The position numbers and the translations under genes were made by a program. The notes under the pieces were generated by a model. That model searched no databases. It saw only the letters and a list, made by a program, of their open reading frames with translations, and was not told the origin of the DNA. Positions 13,901-21,159 of a stretch of DNA of 64,000 nucleotides are shown here, piece by piece. The DNA comes from Paracoccus marcusii (lineage in GTDB: Bacteria > Pseudomonadota > Alphaproteobacteria > Rhodobacterales > Rhodobacteraceae): contig NZ_CP117466.1 of NCBI RefSeq assembly GCF_028621715.1, positions 1,872,501-1,936,500 of the forward strand, written 5' to 3'. The number at the start of each line of letters is the position of its first letter. Within the stretch, counting starts at the first letter, position 1.

Positions 13901-14271
13901 AGGGTGATGCGGGCAACGACATGCTGATCGGCGGCGCGGGTTTGGACGTCCTTGTCGGCGGGCTGGGCGATGACGTCTTCGTCTTCGCGACACCCGCCCA
14001 CAGCACGCTGGCGGCGTCGGACGTGATCATGGACTTCGGTCAGGCGGGATCGGCGGGCGGCGATGTCATCGACATCGGCGACATGGCAGGACTGGCCTTC
14101 CAGTTCGTGGGATCGGGAGGCTTCGCATCCGGCGGGACCAATCAGGTGCGCGTCTTCAACAACGGGACGGACACGTTCGTTCAGATCGACACGGACACCG
14201 ACGTCGCAGCCGAAGCGCAGATCCGCATCCTAGGCATCCACGAACTGGCGGCATCGGACTTCATCCTGTGA
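7936..14271 (+). CDS. Giant secreted haem peroxidase with RTX repeats
   Basis: 2111 aa. After an unusual N-terminus and an Ala-rich helical stretch (about residues 130-370) comes an animal-type haem peroxidase domain. The distal-His motif GQFFDHGLDLV lies near residue 415 and the proximal-His segment YRFGHSMLTD near 783. RTX nonapeptides (GGxGxDxUx) follow in blocks near residues 1145-1280, 1710-1780 and 1965-2020. The C-terminus (VFVFATPAHSTLAASDVIMD onward) resembles the serralysin-type type I secretion signal. No Sec signal peptide is present, consistent with T1SS export. Such enzymes oxidise halides or phenols with H2O2. The start is fixed by AGGGAGATT seven bases upstream. A strong hairpin terminator follows. 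The gene stands alone, divergent from a two-component system. Confidence 0.9.
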   Translation: MATSFHVNVHDLSFILKQIQVSELQASTPGMTTVEAIQAVYGVSAADAALMPVGLRTVDGSDNSLLPGTESNGAGDTPFPRLLDPVYSNEGDENPFFGISNTNYGNSGNVVDSDPRTISNLIVDQTPANVAAIYAALKAVGTTGVDANTAVAAITVAYQATLNAKGADAAVEAAETALSAETADHGAAVSAFNAAEVRVGHFASAGPLADVAAEAADAASDALTVLVADVEGGNDVTGSLATALAAAVTAKEAADAVTTALGGDAVPAAQAVADAAQQLLEFLDTAAQSLPIDEAALVEAVEAFGAVLGSDGHAADSMDAIQAGLASAEDQADAAATVRDAAQAALAEAQADYNTAVQQAQTAGTPAQTADFLADTLEHYGLATGPEGGLIIDHVSPDVGLTAPFNSFMTIFGQFFDHGLDLVNKGGNGTVFIPLQADDPLIAGADQIFGTGDDLPASLRFMALTRATPVLDENGVEQHVNATTSFVDQNQTYTSHASHQVFLREQIRVEIDGVTKAYSTGHLLDASSETGSLDGAVGTWADVKAQALSVLGIRLEDMDVHRVPLLATDAYGNLITGPNGYAQMVMAPDATHSGPWLREGTAEGITTQGSIAAGPAFLVDIAHHAAPSSTTTADGDSVTGDDNNAQTYDDEMLDLHIVSGDGRGNENIALQSIHSIFHSEHNRMVEENKHTILDSDDVSFINEWLLVPLAQGTDLATVDPADLVWNGERLFQAARFTTEMQYQHMVFEEFARRIQPGIDPFVFTNSADIDPSIMAEFAHAVYRFGHSMLTDTVDRLDAQLMPVNGDAEQMSLIEAFLNPEAFTGSGSSLDEAQAAFIRGLTSDVGSEIDEFIVPALRSNLLGLPLDLAALNIARARDTGVPSLNETRAQLYNDFGLPDLKPYASWTDFTQYLKNPFSIANFIAAYGNHASITSATTLADKREAATLLLFGDGTNSDGVTIRGVTYTNEDRLNFLNGRGGYGAGNDRGGLDNVDLWIGGLAEKVTEFGGMLGTTFGFIFEYQMEQLQNGDRFYYLSRTQGLNLLDALEANTFADIVMRNSALSGDYATHINANLFLTPDMILELDRAIAQRDYNGAGAGRDPVWDDPIIQSLDPKVIRVDSGVTDANGHQVGGELHFRGGEHVVLGGTEGDDYIKSDLGDDALWGDGGNDYLNGGAGADQVFGGDGDDIIEDTFGDNFLRGERGNDVVSSSRGINLLFGGEGRDALLVGQDAGEAFGGEGNDFILGGSGGDNLLGNEGNDWIEGGEGFDVISGDNSELFFNSTIIGHDVAWGQGNDQDYDLESGDDIALSGIGVQRFEGMFGFDWASAKYDVAGVNWDFNIPIFTSAPADILRDRFDLMEGMSGWIHNDTLLGDNRGGTVGDTDAAGSFDDHVLTAAGIDRINGLRNWFDGALETLGGPGATRFRDGNLIMGGAGSDRMMGRGGFDVIDGDAWLNVRIRIVVDGTVYSAESLNSSQAAAGPYAGRVYAMGADGRPDFSAPAFGGRSLTSLLLDRTINPGDMSIVREIVTAAPGTARDRAVFAGALDEYEIEGRGTQLPGSTLIQAARDMNGDGFISVRDLGGDGRAAFDDIDLIRNVEDLEFTDQVIAIDTPIGINVNLALDVDGAPAALPAIGATIGRITAEGVPGTFALAAGSSPLFGVAADGTLAVTGTLGLNQTHQLDLTFATSGVSRTERLQVQTGSNAANTMAGWAGDDLMYGLAGTDVLTGGTGDDVLFGQAGNDQLTGGAGRDILIGGRNNDQVQGGAGDDLILFAWGDGNDAVDGGDGTDRMRISGTAANETLTATWNGAALTALTGFTAITSVEQIHVDLAGSADRLVYAAGSAGVVVDLGAGTASGFASVANIASVQGGNGADVLTGNDQANTLNGGGGNDFFVARADDASDLYTGAAGFDTLDLSAYSGELSVDISFATATILGTGTTAALSDRVQSVEALILGGGADIAFGSAGANHLWGGGGDDTLSGVNGNDTLEGDAGNDMLIGGAGLDVLVGGLGDDVFVFATPAHSTLAASDVIMDFGQAGSAGGDVIDIGDMAGLAFQFVGSGGFASGGTNQVRVFNNGTDTFVQIDTDTDVAAEAQIRILGIHELAASDFIL

Positions 14272-14299
14272 CGGCTGATCCAGATTGATAAGCATCATG

Positions 14300-14336
14300 A
14301 CCGGCTGGCAAGGAGGTTCCAATGCCAGCCGGTTTC
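14300..14336 (+). terminator. Rho-independent terminator after the peroxidase gene
   Basis: A perfect 11-bp stem (ACCGGCTGGCA / TGCCAGCCGGT) with a 12-nt loop lies 29 bp after the stop codon and is followed by TTTCCC. Confidence 0.75.
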
Positions 14337-14399
14337 CCAAGATCACAGGAGCAGCTTGGTCATTTGCCGCAGACGGGGCATTTCTTCAGCAAACTCAAC

Positions 14400-15140
14400 C
14401 TATGCGTTGATCAGGAAACCCACACCTACCTGATCCCCAAAGGATATGACGTCCGCGTGGCGCATTCCGTTTGCGGGCTCTCCGATCTGCTGCATCTCGA
14501 CCAGGCGCTGCCATTGACGGGCAAACTGATAGTCGATCGTTCATGTAGCTGGCGAATTTCCAGTTCGGCCTTCAGATTGATGCGATATCGGCTTTGCCCC
14601 GCAGGCGGTTCTTGGTTTCCTGCCGGCGCTGGCTCATCATGATGATTGGCGCCTGCAGGGTGGCGACACAGGACAGCACCAGGTAAGGGGTAGGGATCGG
14701 AGGGCGGTCGCAGCAGGCCCGGGACGTTCGTGCCGATCCATGCCGCCAAGGACGCCGACGAACACCAGGATGAGCGGCCAGATGCCGCCAAAACGTGCGA
14801 CCTTGTCGGTTATCTGGTCTCCGAAGGTCAGGCGATCGTCCAGCGCCGGCTCCAGCTGGCACGACAGAATCGTGCCAGCCTCCAGACTGTCGAGCACGGT
14901 TTTGTCCAAGGTCGACAGCTCGCCACGCGCGTCCTCCAGCATGCGTTCGACGTATTGCCTGCGAAATCGCGCCAGATCGGTCTGGCAAATGATGCGGCCA
15001 CCGGATCAGTCCGGTGGCTCCGTCTCAATCAAGGCGGACAGTCCAGGGCGAACTGACATTCAGGCATGCAGCGCCGGCAGCGGAAAGATCTGTCCGCAAG
15101 TATGGCAGAGGGCGGATTTGTAACCGGGTTCGCGGAACAG
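14400..15140 (-). pseudogene. DUF1003 membrane protein, shattered by many frameshifts
   Basis: The complete DUF1003 family sequence can be read, but only by switching between frames. The N-terminal zinc motif LCHTCGQIF is near 15110. Then come GRIICQTDLARFRRQYVERM, the core FGDQITDKVARFGG near 14810, QAPIIMMSQRRQE near 14640, NLKAELEIRQLHE near 14560 and FARQWQRLVEMQQIGEPA near 14500, with a stop at 14400. At least four frame changes and stops separate these blocks. The protein is therefore dead here, although almost no sequence has been lost, which implies recent inactivation. Confidence 0.8.
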
Positions 15141-15469
15141 AGGTTCTCATGGGGACCATTCAGGGATGACACAAGGCCATAGTGCGCCTCAACCCGATCT
15201 GCAATCATCATGCCGAACGGGTCTGCGCGTCGCCCGGCAGTGAGGATCCGGGCGGTATGAAGGCGGCAGTTGCCGCGATCTGTAAGGCGCCGGCGCAGCA
15301 CGGCAGGGTCCGATAAGGATCCAGCACACCGGGATGCGTCGCCGCAGCATTTGGTACACGGAGACAGGCAGGAACATCGATCATCGAAAGCGAACGGACG
15401 GTGATCTGTATTGACGGACCGTCCGTCTAGGGGTGGGTAAACCTTCACCGATGATGTCGTTTATTACCG
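15141..15469. other. Intergenic, no gene seen
   Basis: This stretch separates the broken DUF1003 gene from the lipoprotein gene. An inverted repeat GACGGACCGTCCGTC (about 15413-15427) lies near its end. I see no coding signal. Confidence 0.4.
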
Positions 15470-15700
15470 TCAGTAGCAGCTTCCGTTGACACAGGACGCA
15501 CCACCGGCAAGCGCGCCGATCAATGCGCCCTTGGTCTTGGACCCCCCCAAGGCGTCGGCCGCCAAGGCCCCCGCACCCGCGCCGCCCACCGTCCGGACCG
15601 CGGCGCTATTGAGCGGGCTGTCGTGGTAGCCACCACCGCCGGCACATCCTGCCAGCGCCAAGACAACGGCCGTCCCCATCGCTCCGAATGTCGTCTTCAT
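15470..15700 (-). CDS. Small glycine-rich lipoprotein
   Basis: 76 aa. A short signal peptide ends in a lipobox (LALAGCAG, lipidated Cys at residue 19). A Gly/Ala-rich segment with small-residue zipper spacing follows (VGGAGAGALAADALGG, ALIGALAGGASC), ending in CVNGSCY. This resembles glycine-zipper outer-membrane lipoproteins. A ribosome binding site (GGCAGGAA) directly precedes the ATG. The specific role is unknown. Confidence 0.7.
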   Translation of the reverse strand: MKTTFGAMGTAVVLALAGCAGGGGYHDSPLNSAAVRTVGGAGAGALAADALGGSKTKGALIGALAGGASCVNGSCY

Positions 15701-15806
15701 TTCCTGCCCCTCGATCTTGTTCTGAATTGTCCGAACAGCCTAGCGCGCGCCCTTGGGGATGATAATCCCGACCTCCTTCAGAAACACGTGATCCGCATGG
15801 CAGGCG

Positions 15807-16610
15807 TCAACTGTAGGCATAGACCAACAGCGCGACGCCCAGGATCAGGCGATAGACCACGTATGGCGTGAAGCTGACGGCCCTCAGCAGCCGCATCATC
15901 AGGGACAGAGCGACAAGGGCCGCGACAAAGGCGAAACCTGCAGCGATCCCGGCCTGTGCGACCGCTGCACCGTCGAAGTCCGACATGACGTCGCCCGCCA
16001 GAAGCGCGGCCGAGGCGATGATGGTGGGGATCGACATCAGCATCGAGATCCGCGCCGCGTCCTCGCGGATATAGCCCAGGGCCCGCGCGCCCGTGATCGT
16101 CGCCCCCGATCGCGAGGTTCCGGGGATCAACGCCACCGCCTGCCACAGGCCGACGATGACGGCGTCCCGCATCGTCCAGTCCGCGGTCCGCTTGCGGCCC
16201 TCTCCACGCTGGTCGGACCAGTAGAGCAGCAGACCGAAAATGATCATCGTCCAGCCGATCACGGCCACCGACCGCATCATCTCCATCGCGCCGGACATCT
16301 TCAGCACCAGCCCCACCAAGACCACCGGTATCGTGGCGACCATCAGTGACGCGGCCAGCCTTGCGCCGGGCGTGTCGATCCTGCCCCGGGCCAGCCTGCC
16401 ACATCCGGCCAGGGCCGCGGCGACGTCGCGCCGGAAGAACAGGATCACCGCGAAAAGCGTGCCGACATGGACGGCGACGTCGATGACAAGGCCTTGGTCC
16501 TGCATTCCGGTCAGTTCCGGAAGCAGGATCAGGTGACCAGAGGAGGAGACCGGAAGGAACTCGGTGATCCCTTGGATGATGGCGACAAGGACAAGGTGGA
16601 AGAGGGTCAT
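15807..16610 (-). CDS. uppP: Undecaprenyl-diphosphatase
   Basis: 267 aa polytopic membrane protein of the UppP/BacA family, which dephosphorylates undecaprenyl pyrophosphate to recycle the lipid carrier for peptidoglycan and surface polysaccharides. Signatures are IIQGITEFLPVSSSGHLIL at the N-terminus (Glu- and Ser-containing active site) and LIPGTSRSGATITG in the middle (second motif). Length is normal. It is monocistronic as far as visible. Confidence 0.96.
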   Translation of the reverse strand: MTLFHLVLVAIIQGITEFLPVSSSGHLILLPELTGMQDQGLVIDVAVHVGTLFAVILFFRRDVAAALAGCGRLARGRIDTPGARLAASLMVATIPVVLVGLVLKMSGAMEMMRSVAVIGWTMIIFGLLLYWSDQRGEGRKRTADWTMRDAVIVGLWQAVALIPGTSRSGATITGARALGYIREDAARISMLMSIPTIIASAALLAGDVMSDFDGAAVAQAGIAAGFAFVAALVALSLMMRLLRAVSFTPYVVYRLILGVALLVYAYS

Positions 16611-17576
16611 TCAGATTCCTTACGCGGGCAACGCGCCACTTCTGAGGCCCGTCATTCCCGTTGTGGAAATGACGGACTGTGGAGCGCGCCCGCTATCACC
16701 GACAGACCCCGACCGCCACTCTACCCGGCCAATTTGCGCTTTTGATGACACCGCTTACCGAACAGATGATGAAAAAGTGAAAGCTTGGATGCGTCCGGCA
16801 TCCATGTAGAACAAGCGCCGTTGGCGCGGGAATGCTGGCGTCCCCTGCGCATCGTGATGCTAGGTCGCGTACTTCCCTTGCGCTTCAGATCAGCATCAAA
16901 CGACACGGGTATCCTCGACCTATGGTCGCAAACCGACAACGCCCATGACGCTGCAGCCGCCGGCCGGTGCGTTCTATCCGCGTTCAGGCGATGCATTTCG
17001 AACATCTGTCCGTCCCGCTCCGACGCTCGTCCAGCTGGCCTCGGCGGGGGTCGTCTCTGGTTGGCCTGTCCCTGCGACATGCCAGTACTTCCACCGCAGT
17101 TGCGCTATGATTTTCCGCTGACCTAACCGGGAGATGTCAGGGTTTTGTGAGGTCACCGCAGAGCATACATCCCTGTTGGCGCAATGATTGCATTCTGCGG
17201 GATTATCAATGGCCGAGCGTCACGATGACTTCGCGAGCTAAATGCAACTGATTGGTCGTGGCACGCGCTATGTTGATACGCCATCCTTTGCCAACGGCTT
17301 GTCGGTTCAAATTCAGTCAGCGTTGCTGGCCATGGTTCGATTTGCCGCGACACATCCGTCTTGGACCGCATATAGATTGACGCTCGTAAGCATTGCGGCC
17401 GACGATCCGCTCCCCTGATAGTCAGCTTACGGCTTTGATATTGGCAGGAAGTCAGCGTTACTGCCGGTTCGCCCATTCGCTTGCAGCCCGACTAAAAAAT
17501 CTTTGAGAAGCACACTTCGTACAGAGCTTTTTGGACCGCAAAGCCTTGGAGTAACGTGAAGACACAGAACATAATA
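16611..17576. other. Long intergenic stretch upstream of the first 1509-bp IS copy
   Basis: No reading frame here shows a recognisable domain, good start signal or coherent codon pattern. It is probably decayed accessory DNA plus the uppP promoter region. Confidence 0.4.
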
Positions 17577-17657
17577 TGAGTTGCCCCCTGAAAGCTGGGC
17601 ACTGACGTAAGTTCTGTTTTTGCTGTCTGCTGATCTTCATCACGAGGGAGATCGACG

Positions 17658-17951
17658 ATGTCGAAACGAAAGCGGCACGCCCCTGGGTTCAAGGCGAAGG
17701 TGGCACTTGAGGTGCTGAAAGGCGAGGGGACCGTGTCGGAGCTGGCGAGCCGGTTCGGCGTGCATCCGACGATGATCAATCAATGAAAACGCGCGTTGCT
17801 CGATGGCGCGTCCGGTGTCTTTGAACGCGGTGGCCGCAAGGCGTCGGTGATCGATGAGGATCAGGTCCGGGATCTGCATGCCAAGATCGGGGAGCTGGCG
17901 GTGGCCGACTCTTTTTTGGAAAGAAAGCTGAAGTCCTGGGGCGGGAAGTGA
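17658..17951 (+). pseudogene. IS3 OrfA with internal TGA (copy 1)
   Basis: OrfA reads [20 protein letters not shown] with the helix-turn-helix [18 protein letters not shown], then a TGA at 17784 exactly where the family has Trp (normally INQWKR). The frame then continues normally (KRALLDGASGVFERGG) to the stop at 17949. A single G-to-A change would explain the nonsense codon. The same codon is present in copy 2. Confidence 0.8.
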
Positions 17952-17954
17952 TGA

Positions 17955-17989
17955 GGCATTGGAACGCCATTGGTCCGAGAGACGATGCC
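17955..17989 (+). repeat. Transposase-inserted hairpin element, site C (copy 1)
   Basis: Arms GGCATTGG and CGATGCC surround the core CGCCATTGGTCCGAG at the orfA/orfB boundary of the 1509-bp IS. Confidence 0.7.
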
Positions 17990-18112
17990 GAACGGCATGG
18001 TCGAACGCGACCATCCGGACCTGTCGATCGGCCGGCAGCGCGCTCTGCTGCAGGTCCCTCGTTCGTCCTTTTACTATACGCCGCAAGGTGAGACGGACCA
18101 GAACCTCGCGTT

Positions 18113-18151
18113 CGCCATGGACCTCGAACCAGTGGCGGCCACATGGCTCAC
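18113..18151 (-). repeat. Transposase-inserted hairpin element, site D (copy 1)
   Basis: On the minus strand it reads arm GAGCCATGTGG, core CGCCACTGGTTCGAG, arm GTCCATGGCG. The net gain relative to the expected coding sequence is 37 nt, so it shifts the frame. Confidence 0.72.
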
Positions 18152-18228
18152 TGCGGTTGATCGACGTGCGGTTCCTCGACACGCCTTTCCTTGGCGTCCG
18201 TCAGATGACCTGGCACCTGCGCAGTTGC

Positions 18229-18268
18229 AGGGACCGTGGCCCCAGTGGGGCCGCGCAAGCCCGAAAAC
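18229..18268 (-). repeat. Transposase-inserted hairpin element, site E (copy 1, divergent)
   Basis: A net 40-nt insertion between HLR and GHKVNEKR. The minus-strand core GCCCCACTGGGGCCAC is a weaker match to the family, and the outer arms TTGC/GCAA are complementary. It is assigned mainly from its position and size. Confidence 0.5.
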
Positions 18269-18465
18269 GGCCACAAGGTGAACGAAAAGCGCATACGTCG
18301 GCTTATGCGCCTGACGGGTCTGATGCCGATCCACCAGAAGCCCAACACCCGCCGGCCGACGAAGGGACACAAGACTTACCCCTATCTGGCTCGCGCGGGC
18401 TGCGTGTGGCCCGGCCAAATCAGGTCTGGTGTGTGGACATCACCTATCTGCCGATGCGTCGCGGC

Positions 18466-18505
18466 GCTCGGCATGGCCTCGGACCAGTGGCGGCTCATGC
18501 CTCGC
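18466..18505 (-). repeat. Transposase-inserted hairpin element, site F (copy 1)
   Basis: On the minus strand it reads GAGGCATGAGC, core CGCCACTGGTCCGAG, then GCCATGCCGAG. The net gain is 36 nt, so the frame is kept (RRG then SLVAIMDWHT). The same site is occupied in the diverged remnant at 27616. Confidence 0.75.
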
Positions 18506-18570
18506 TCTCCCTGGTGGCGATCATGGACTGGCACACCCGCATGGTCCTGGCGTGGCGGATCTCGAACATC

Positions 18571-18612
18571 GAGCCATGGTCCGCCACTGGTCCGAGGGCC
18601 ATGGCGAGGGGA
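18571..18612 (+). repeat. Transposase-inserted hairpin element, site G (copy 1)
   Basis: Arm GCCATGGTC, core CGCCACTGGTCCGAG, arm GGCCATGGC. It sits between ISN and DFCVEALNE with a net gain of 37 nt. The same site is occupied in the remnant at 27503 with different arms. Confidence 0.75.
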
Positions 18613-18683
18613 CGCCGACTTCTGCGTCGAGGCGCTGAACGAGACCATCTATCGGTTCGGACCGCCGGACATCATGACCATGG

Positions 18684-18724
18684 AGCATGGTCGCGCCATC
18701 GGTCCAAGCGGCCATGCGACGCCA
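18684..18724 (+). repeat. Transposase-inserted hairpin element, site H (copy 1)
   Basis: Arm GCATGGTCG, core CGCCATCGGTCCAAG, arm CGGCCATGCG, net gain 37 nt, within the second catalytic-Asp motif region. The remnant at 27.4 kb lacks it and reads straight through (TMDQAGQL). Confidence 0.75.
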
Positions 18725-19085
18725 AGGGTCCCACTTCACGTCGTTTGCCTGGACAGACCGCCTGCGACGGTCGGGCGTCCGCATCTCGATGGATGGCAAA
18801 GGCGTTCGCAAGCGCACCTTGGGCAACATCTTCATCGAGCGCTTGTGGCGCACCCTGAAATACGAATGCGTCTATTTGCATGCTTGGGAGACCGGATCAC
18901 AGGCACGCACCGGTGTCCGCAACTGGATGGAATTCCACAACCACCGCCGGCCGCACAAGGCCCTTGGCGGCCGACCGCCGGCAGTGGTCTCCTCACTGAC
19001 AGGAGAAGCAACGCAACCCGATCAGCAGGAGCAGATCAGAGCTTGAAAAGCGCCAGATCCCGTCAAAGGAATGGGGAGAACATCA

Positions 19086-19496
19086 GTGAAGGGGAATTTC
19101 GCGCTCGATTCCAACCCGCGTGCTTCTGGAGGAATCATGATTGTGCTTGGTCTTGAGGCATGCTGGCGGCATCATTGTTCTTTCGGCATCCTCTCTCGAA
19201 GCCCTGCATCGTTCGCTGGTGGAGCAGGCGAGCATGATGGCTCCGCATGATCGTGCTGCATGGACTGAGTGTTGAACGAAGGGTCCGTGCGTTCGCGCAA
19301 AGCCGGCGCGGGACGCGTGAAGGGACAGGGCCTGATGCAATCACCCGGCGGACGGTCGCCGACCGTGCCTGCTCATCTGGAAAAGCTTGGGAAGCTGTGA
19401 CAATCTTCGCGTCAGATGAGGCAGCGTGCCTGACAAGCAGGCCTTTGCGTCGGCAAATTTGCATCGCGCTCCTCCTTCACGGAATTGGAGCGGAAG
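19086..19496. other. Intergenic, upstream of the CAP-domain gene
   Basis: No gene recognised in these 411 bp. They contain the ribosome binding site GGAG (19487-19490) for the following gene. Confidence 0.4.
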
Positions 19497-20465
19497 ATGC
19501 CATCTGAGATCGCGAACAGTCTTGAACTTCACGTCGTCGATCTGGTGAATGCAGAGCGGGAACAGACTGGCCTCAACCCGGTCCACGTCGAAGTTCATCT
19601 GAACGCCGCAGCTCAGGACCATTCCGACTGGATGGCCGAGGAGCAGGCGATTTCGCACGCTGGCGAGAATGGATCCTCTCCGACCGACAGGGTCGAGGAT
19701 GCGGACTTTCCGCTTGCCGGCGGGTCATGGAACCTGACGGAGAATGTGGCCTATACGGGACTGAGAGGTCCGGCCACCGAAGCCGACGTCGACCGGCTGC
19801 ATTCCGCGCTGATGGAAAGCCCCTCCCATCAGGCGAACATCCTCGATCCCGATGTCGCGTATGTCGGGATCGGCCTGTCGTTGGGGTCGGTCGAGGAACA
19901 GGGCGGAACTCAGGACGCGTTGTTCATGACCCAGAACTTCGCGAACACGACCCAGCCCGTCCTGGTCCAGGAGACGGTGGACGGACAGACTGTCACGACG
20001 CAGTATATCGACGGCGAGCCGGTTCCTGGAACGTCGCAGCCAGCGGCAGACGCGGACGAATTGCCTGCCGTTGGTGATGACCCTTCGGATGACGAAGGCA
20101 CTGGTGACGAGGCTGACACCGACCAGGAGGATCAGGGCGCCTCGGGAGGGGCGTGCTTCGTCGCGACCGCAGCCTATGGAGACCGCATGCATCCGGATGT
20201 GGTGACGCTTCGGCGATACCGGGATCGCGTGCTTGTCAAATACCCAACTGGCCGCGCCTTCATCCGCCTTTACTGGCGCGTAGGCCCCGTTATGGCAAAA
20301 CGTGTCGTGCCGACCGGCGCTTCGGGCCGCATGGCGCGAGTGGCGCTGCGACCGATCGTATCTGGATGCCGGAAGATACTGTGCCGTCATATGATGGTGG
20401 CGCTGCCGAGGCAGGCAGGTTCACTCATGTCGGCATGGCGTGCGAGTGTAGATCGACGGTTGTAA
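19497..20465 (+). CDS. CAP (SCP/PR1)-domain protein with CFI-box-like C-terminus
   Basis: 322 aa. ATG 19497 is chosen because GGAG lies six bases upstream. Residues about 10-150 form a CAP domain with the metal-binding residues in AAAQDHSDWM, NLTENVAY and SPSHQANIL. An acidic linker (DDPSDDEGTGDEADTDQED) leads to a C-terminal module starting [13 protein letters not shown] and continuing HPDVVTLRRYRDRVL and GRAFIRLYWRVGP. This last module is the CFI-box-CTERM type of putative sorting/processing signal and also ends the glycosidase-RTX protein at 31762. No N-terminal signal peptide is obvious. The CAP function (protease-like or ligand-binding) is unknown. Confidence 0.85.
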   Translation: MPSEIANSLELHVVDLVNAEREQTGLNPVHVEVHLNAAAQDHSDWMAEEQAISHAGENGSSPTDRVEDADFPLAGGSWNLTENVAYTGLRGPATEADVDRLHSALMESPSHQANILDPDVAYVGIGLSLGSVEEQGGTQDALFMTQNFANTTQPVLVQETVDGQTVTTQYIDGEPVPGTSQPAADADELPAVGDDPSDDEGTGDEADTDQEDQGASGGACFVATAAYGDRMHPDVVTLRRYRDRVLVKYPTGRAFIRLYWRVGPVMAKRVVPTGASGRMARVALRPIVSGCRKILCRHMMVALPRQAGSLMSAWRASVDRRL

Positions 20466-20796
20466 ACGTCGCTTGTACCGTCTGGTCGTTCGCTTGCCAT
20501 GGGGCATGTTGCCAGTCGTCTCGTGCATAGCATTGAGAGATCGAAGTTTGCAGCATTATGGAGCAGCAAAGAGGTTCGTCGATGCCAGTGCGTCTAATCT
20601 CCTACAAACGTTCGGATTTGGCAGGTAACGGAATCTCTCTGTTATGGCGCTTCCGCCTTCGGCTATGGAATGTCTCACTATAGCAAAACATGTTTTTCCC
20701 TACCTCGTTACGGATCCTGAGGTCCTGCGCTTAGTCCGCATGCGCTTATCGTCTGGATTCCCGACCAACAGATGACGGTTGCTGCAAGGGTGATCT
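20466..20796. other. Intergenic upstream of an IS3 element
   Basis: No coding signal recognised. The stretch is AT-richer than its surroundings. Confidence 0.35.
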
Positions 20797-20854
20797 GAAT
20801 AGCCCCATGTTTCCTGGACGTTTTCTTCGCTGACTTTGAGGCAAGGAGGCCATG

Positions 20855-21159
20855 ATGGGCACAGGCAATTTCACAGACGAGTTCAAGCGTGACGCGGTCG
20901 CACAGATCACGGAGCGGGGCTACCCGATCAAGGAGGTTTCGGAGCGGCTCGGGGTCAGACTGCATTCGCTCTATGCGTGGAAGCGCAAGTTCGCGAAGGC
21001 GGCCACAGGCGAGACCGATAAGGATGTCGAGGTCCGTCGGCTGATGCGCGAGCTGGCGCGCGCGTCGGAGGAGCGGGACATTCTAAAAAAGGGCGAGTCC
21101 TGTCCGCCATCGGTCCGAGGACAGTGGCGAGCGCGTATTTCGCCAGGGATGCAAGGTGA
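20855..21159 (+). pseudogene. IS3 OrfA interrupted by a hairpin element
   Basis: It starts MGTGNFTDEFKRDAVAQITE and has the helix-turn-helix KEVSERLGVRLHSLYAWKRK and a coiled coil to ERDILKK. It should then read on into AYFARDAR and stop at 21157, overlapping the OrfB start by GTGA. A net 35-nt hairpin insertion after ILKK throws the frame out, so the translated reading runs past the proper end. Confidence 0.8.
21095..21130 (+). repeat. Transposase-inserted hairpin element, site I
   Basis: Left arm CCTGTC, core CGCCATCGGTCCGAG, right arm GACAGTGG. The arms CTGTC/GACAG are complementary and quite unlike the CATGG arms elsewhere. This is the third IS type carrying the element. Confidence 0.72.

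Larger units (their letters stand above)
17985..19046 (+). pseudogene. IS3 OrfB scattered over three frames by hairpin insertions (copy 1)
   Basis: The DDE transposase can be read completely only by changing frames. It begins MPNGMVERDHPDLSIGRQ; IDVRFLDTPFLGVRQMTWHL lies in a second frame, GHKVNEKRIRRLMRLTGL in the next, then SLVAIMDWHTRMVLAWRIS (first catalytic Asp region), DFCVEALNETIYRFGPPDI and finally FAWTDRLRRSGVRISMDGKG through FIERLWRTLKYECVYLHAWE. Every frame change except one near 18400 coincides with a 37-40 nt hairpin element (D, E, G, H). Element F is a multiple of three and keeps the frame. Removing the inserts would restore an almost normal protein. Confidence 0.85.
17577..19085 (+). 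mobile_element. IS3-family element, copy 1 (1509 bp)
   Basis: The left end reads TGAGTTGCCCCCTGAAAG and the complement of the right end reads TGATGTTCTCCCC, an imperfect inverted repeat. The element encodes IS3-type OrfA (17658-17951) and OrfB (17985-19046), both disabled. A second copy at 34754-36262 has exactly the same length and differs at roughly a dozen positions by eye. Six hairpin elements lie within the transposase genes at identical places in both copies. I see no target duplication. The 7 bases after the right end (GTGAAGG) are also shared, so the boundary may lie slightly further out. Confidence 0.85.

Noticed and set aside
17153..17476. A 107-codon minus-strand frame upstream of IS copy 1.
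   Set aside because: No domain, no ribosome binding site and unusual composition. Not supportable as a gene.
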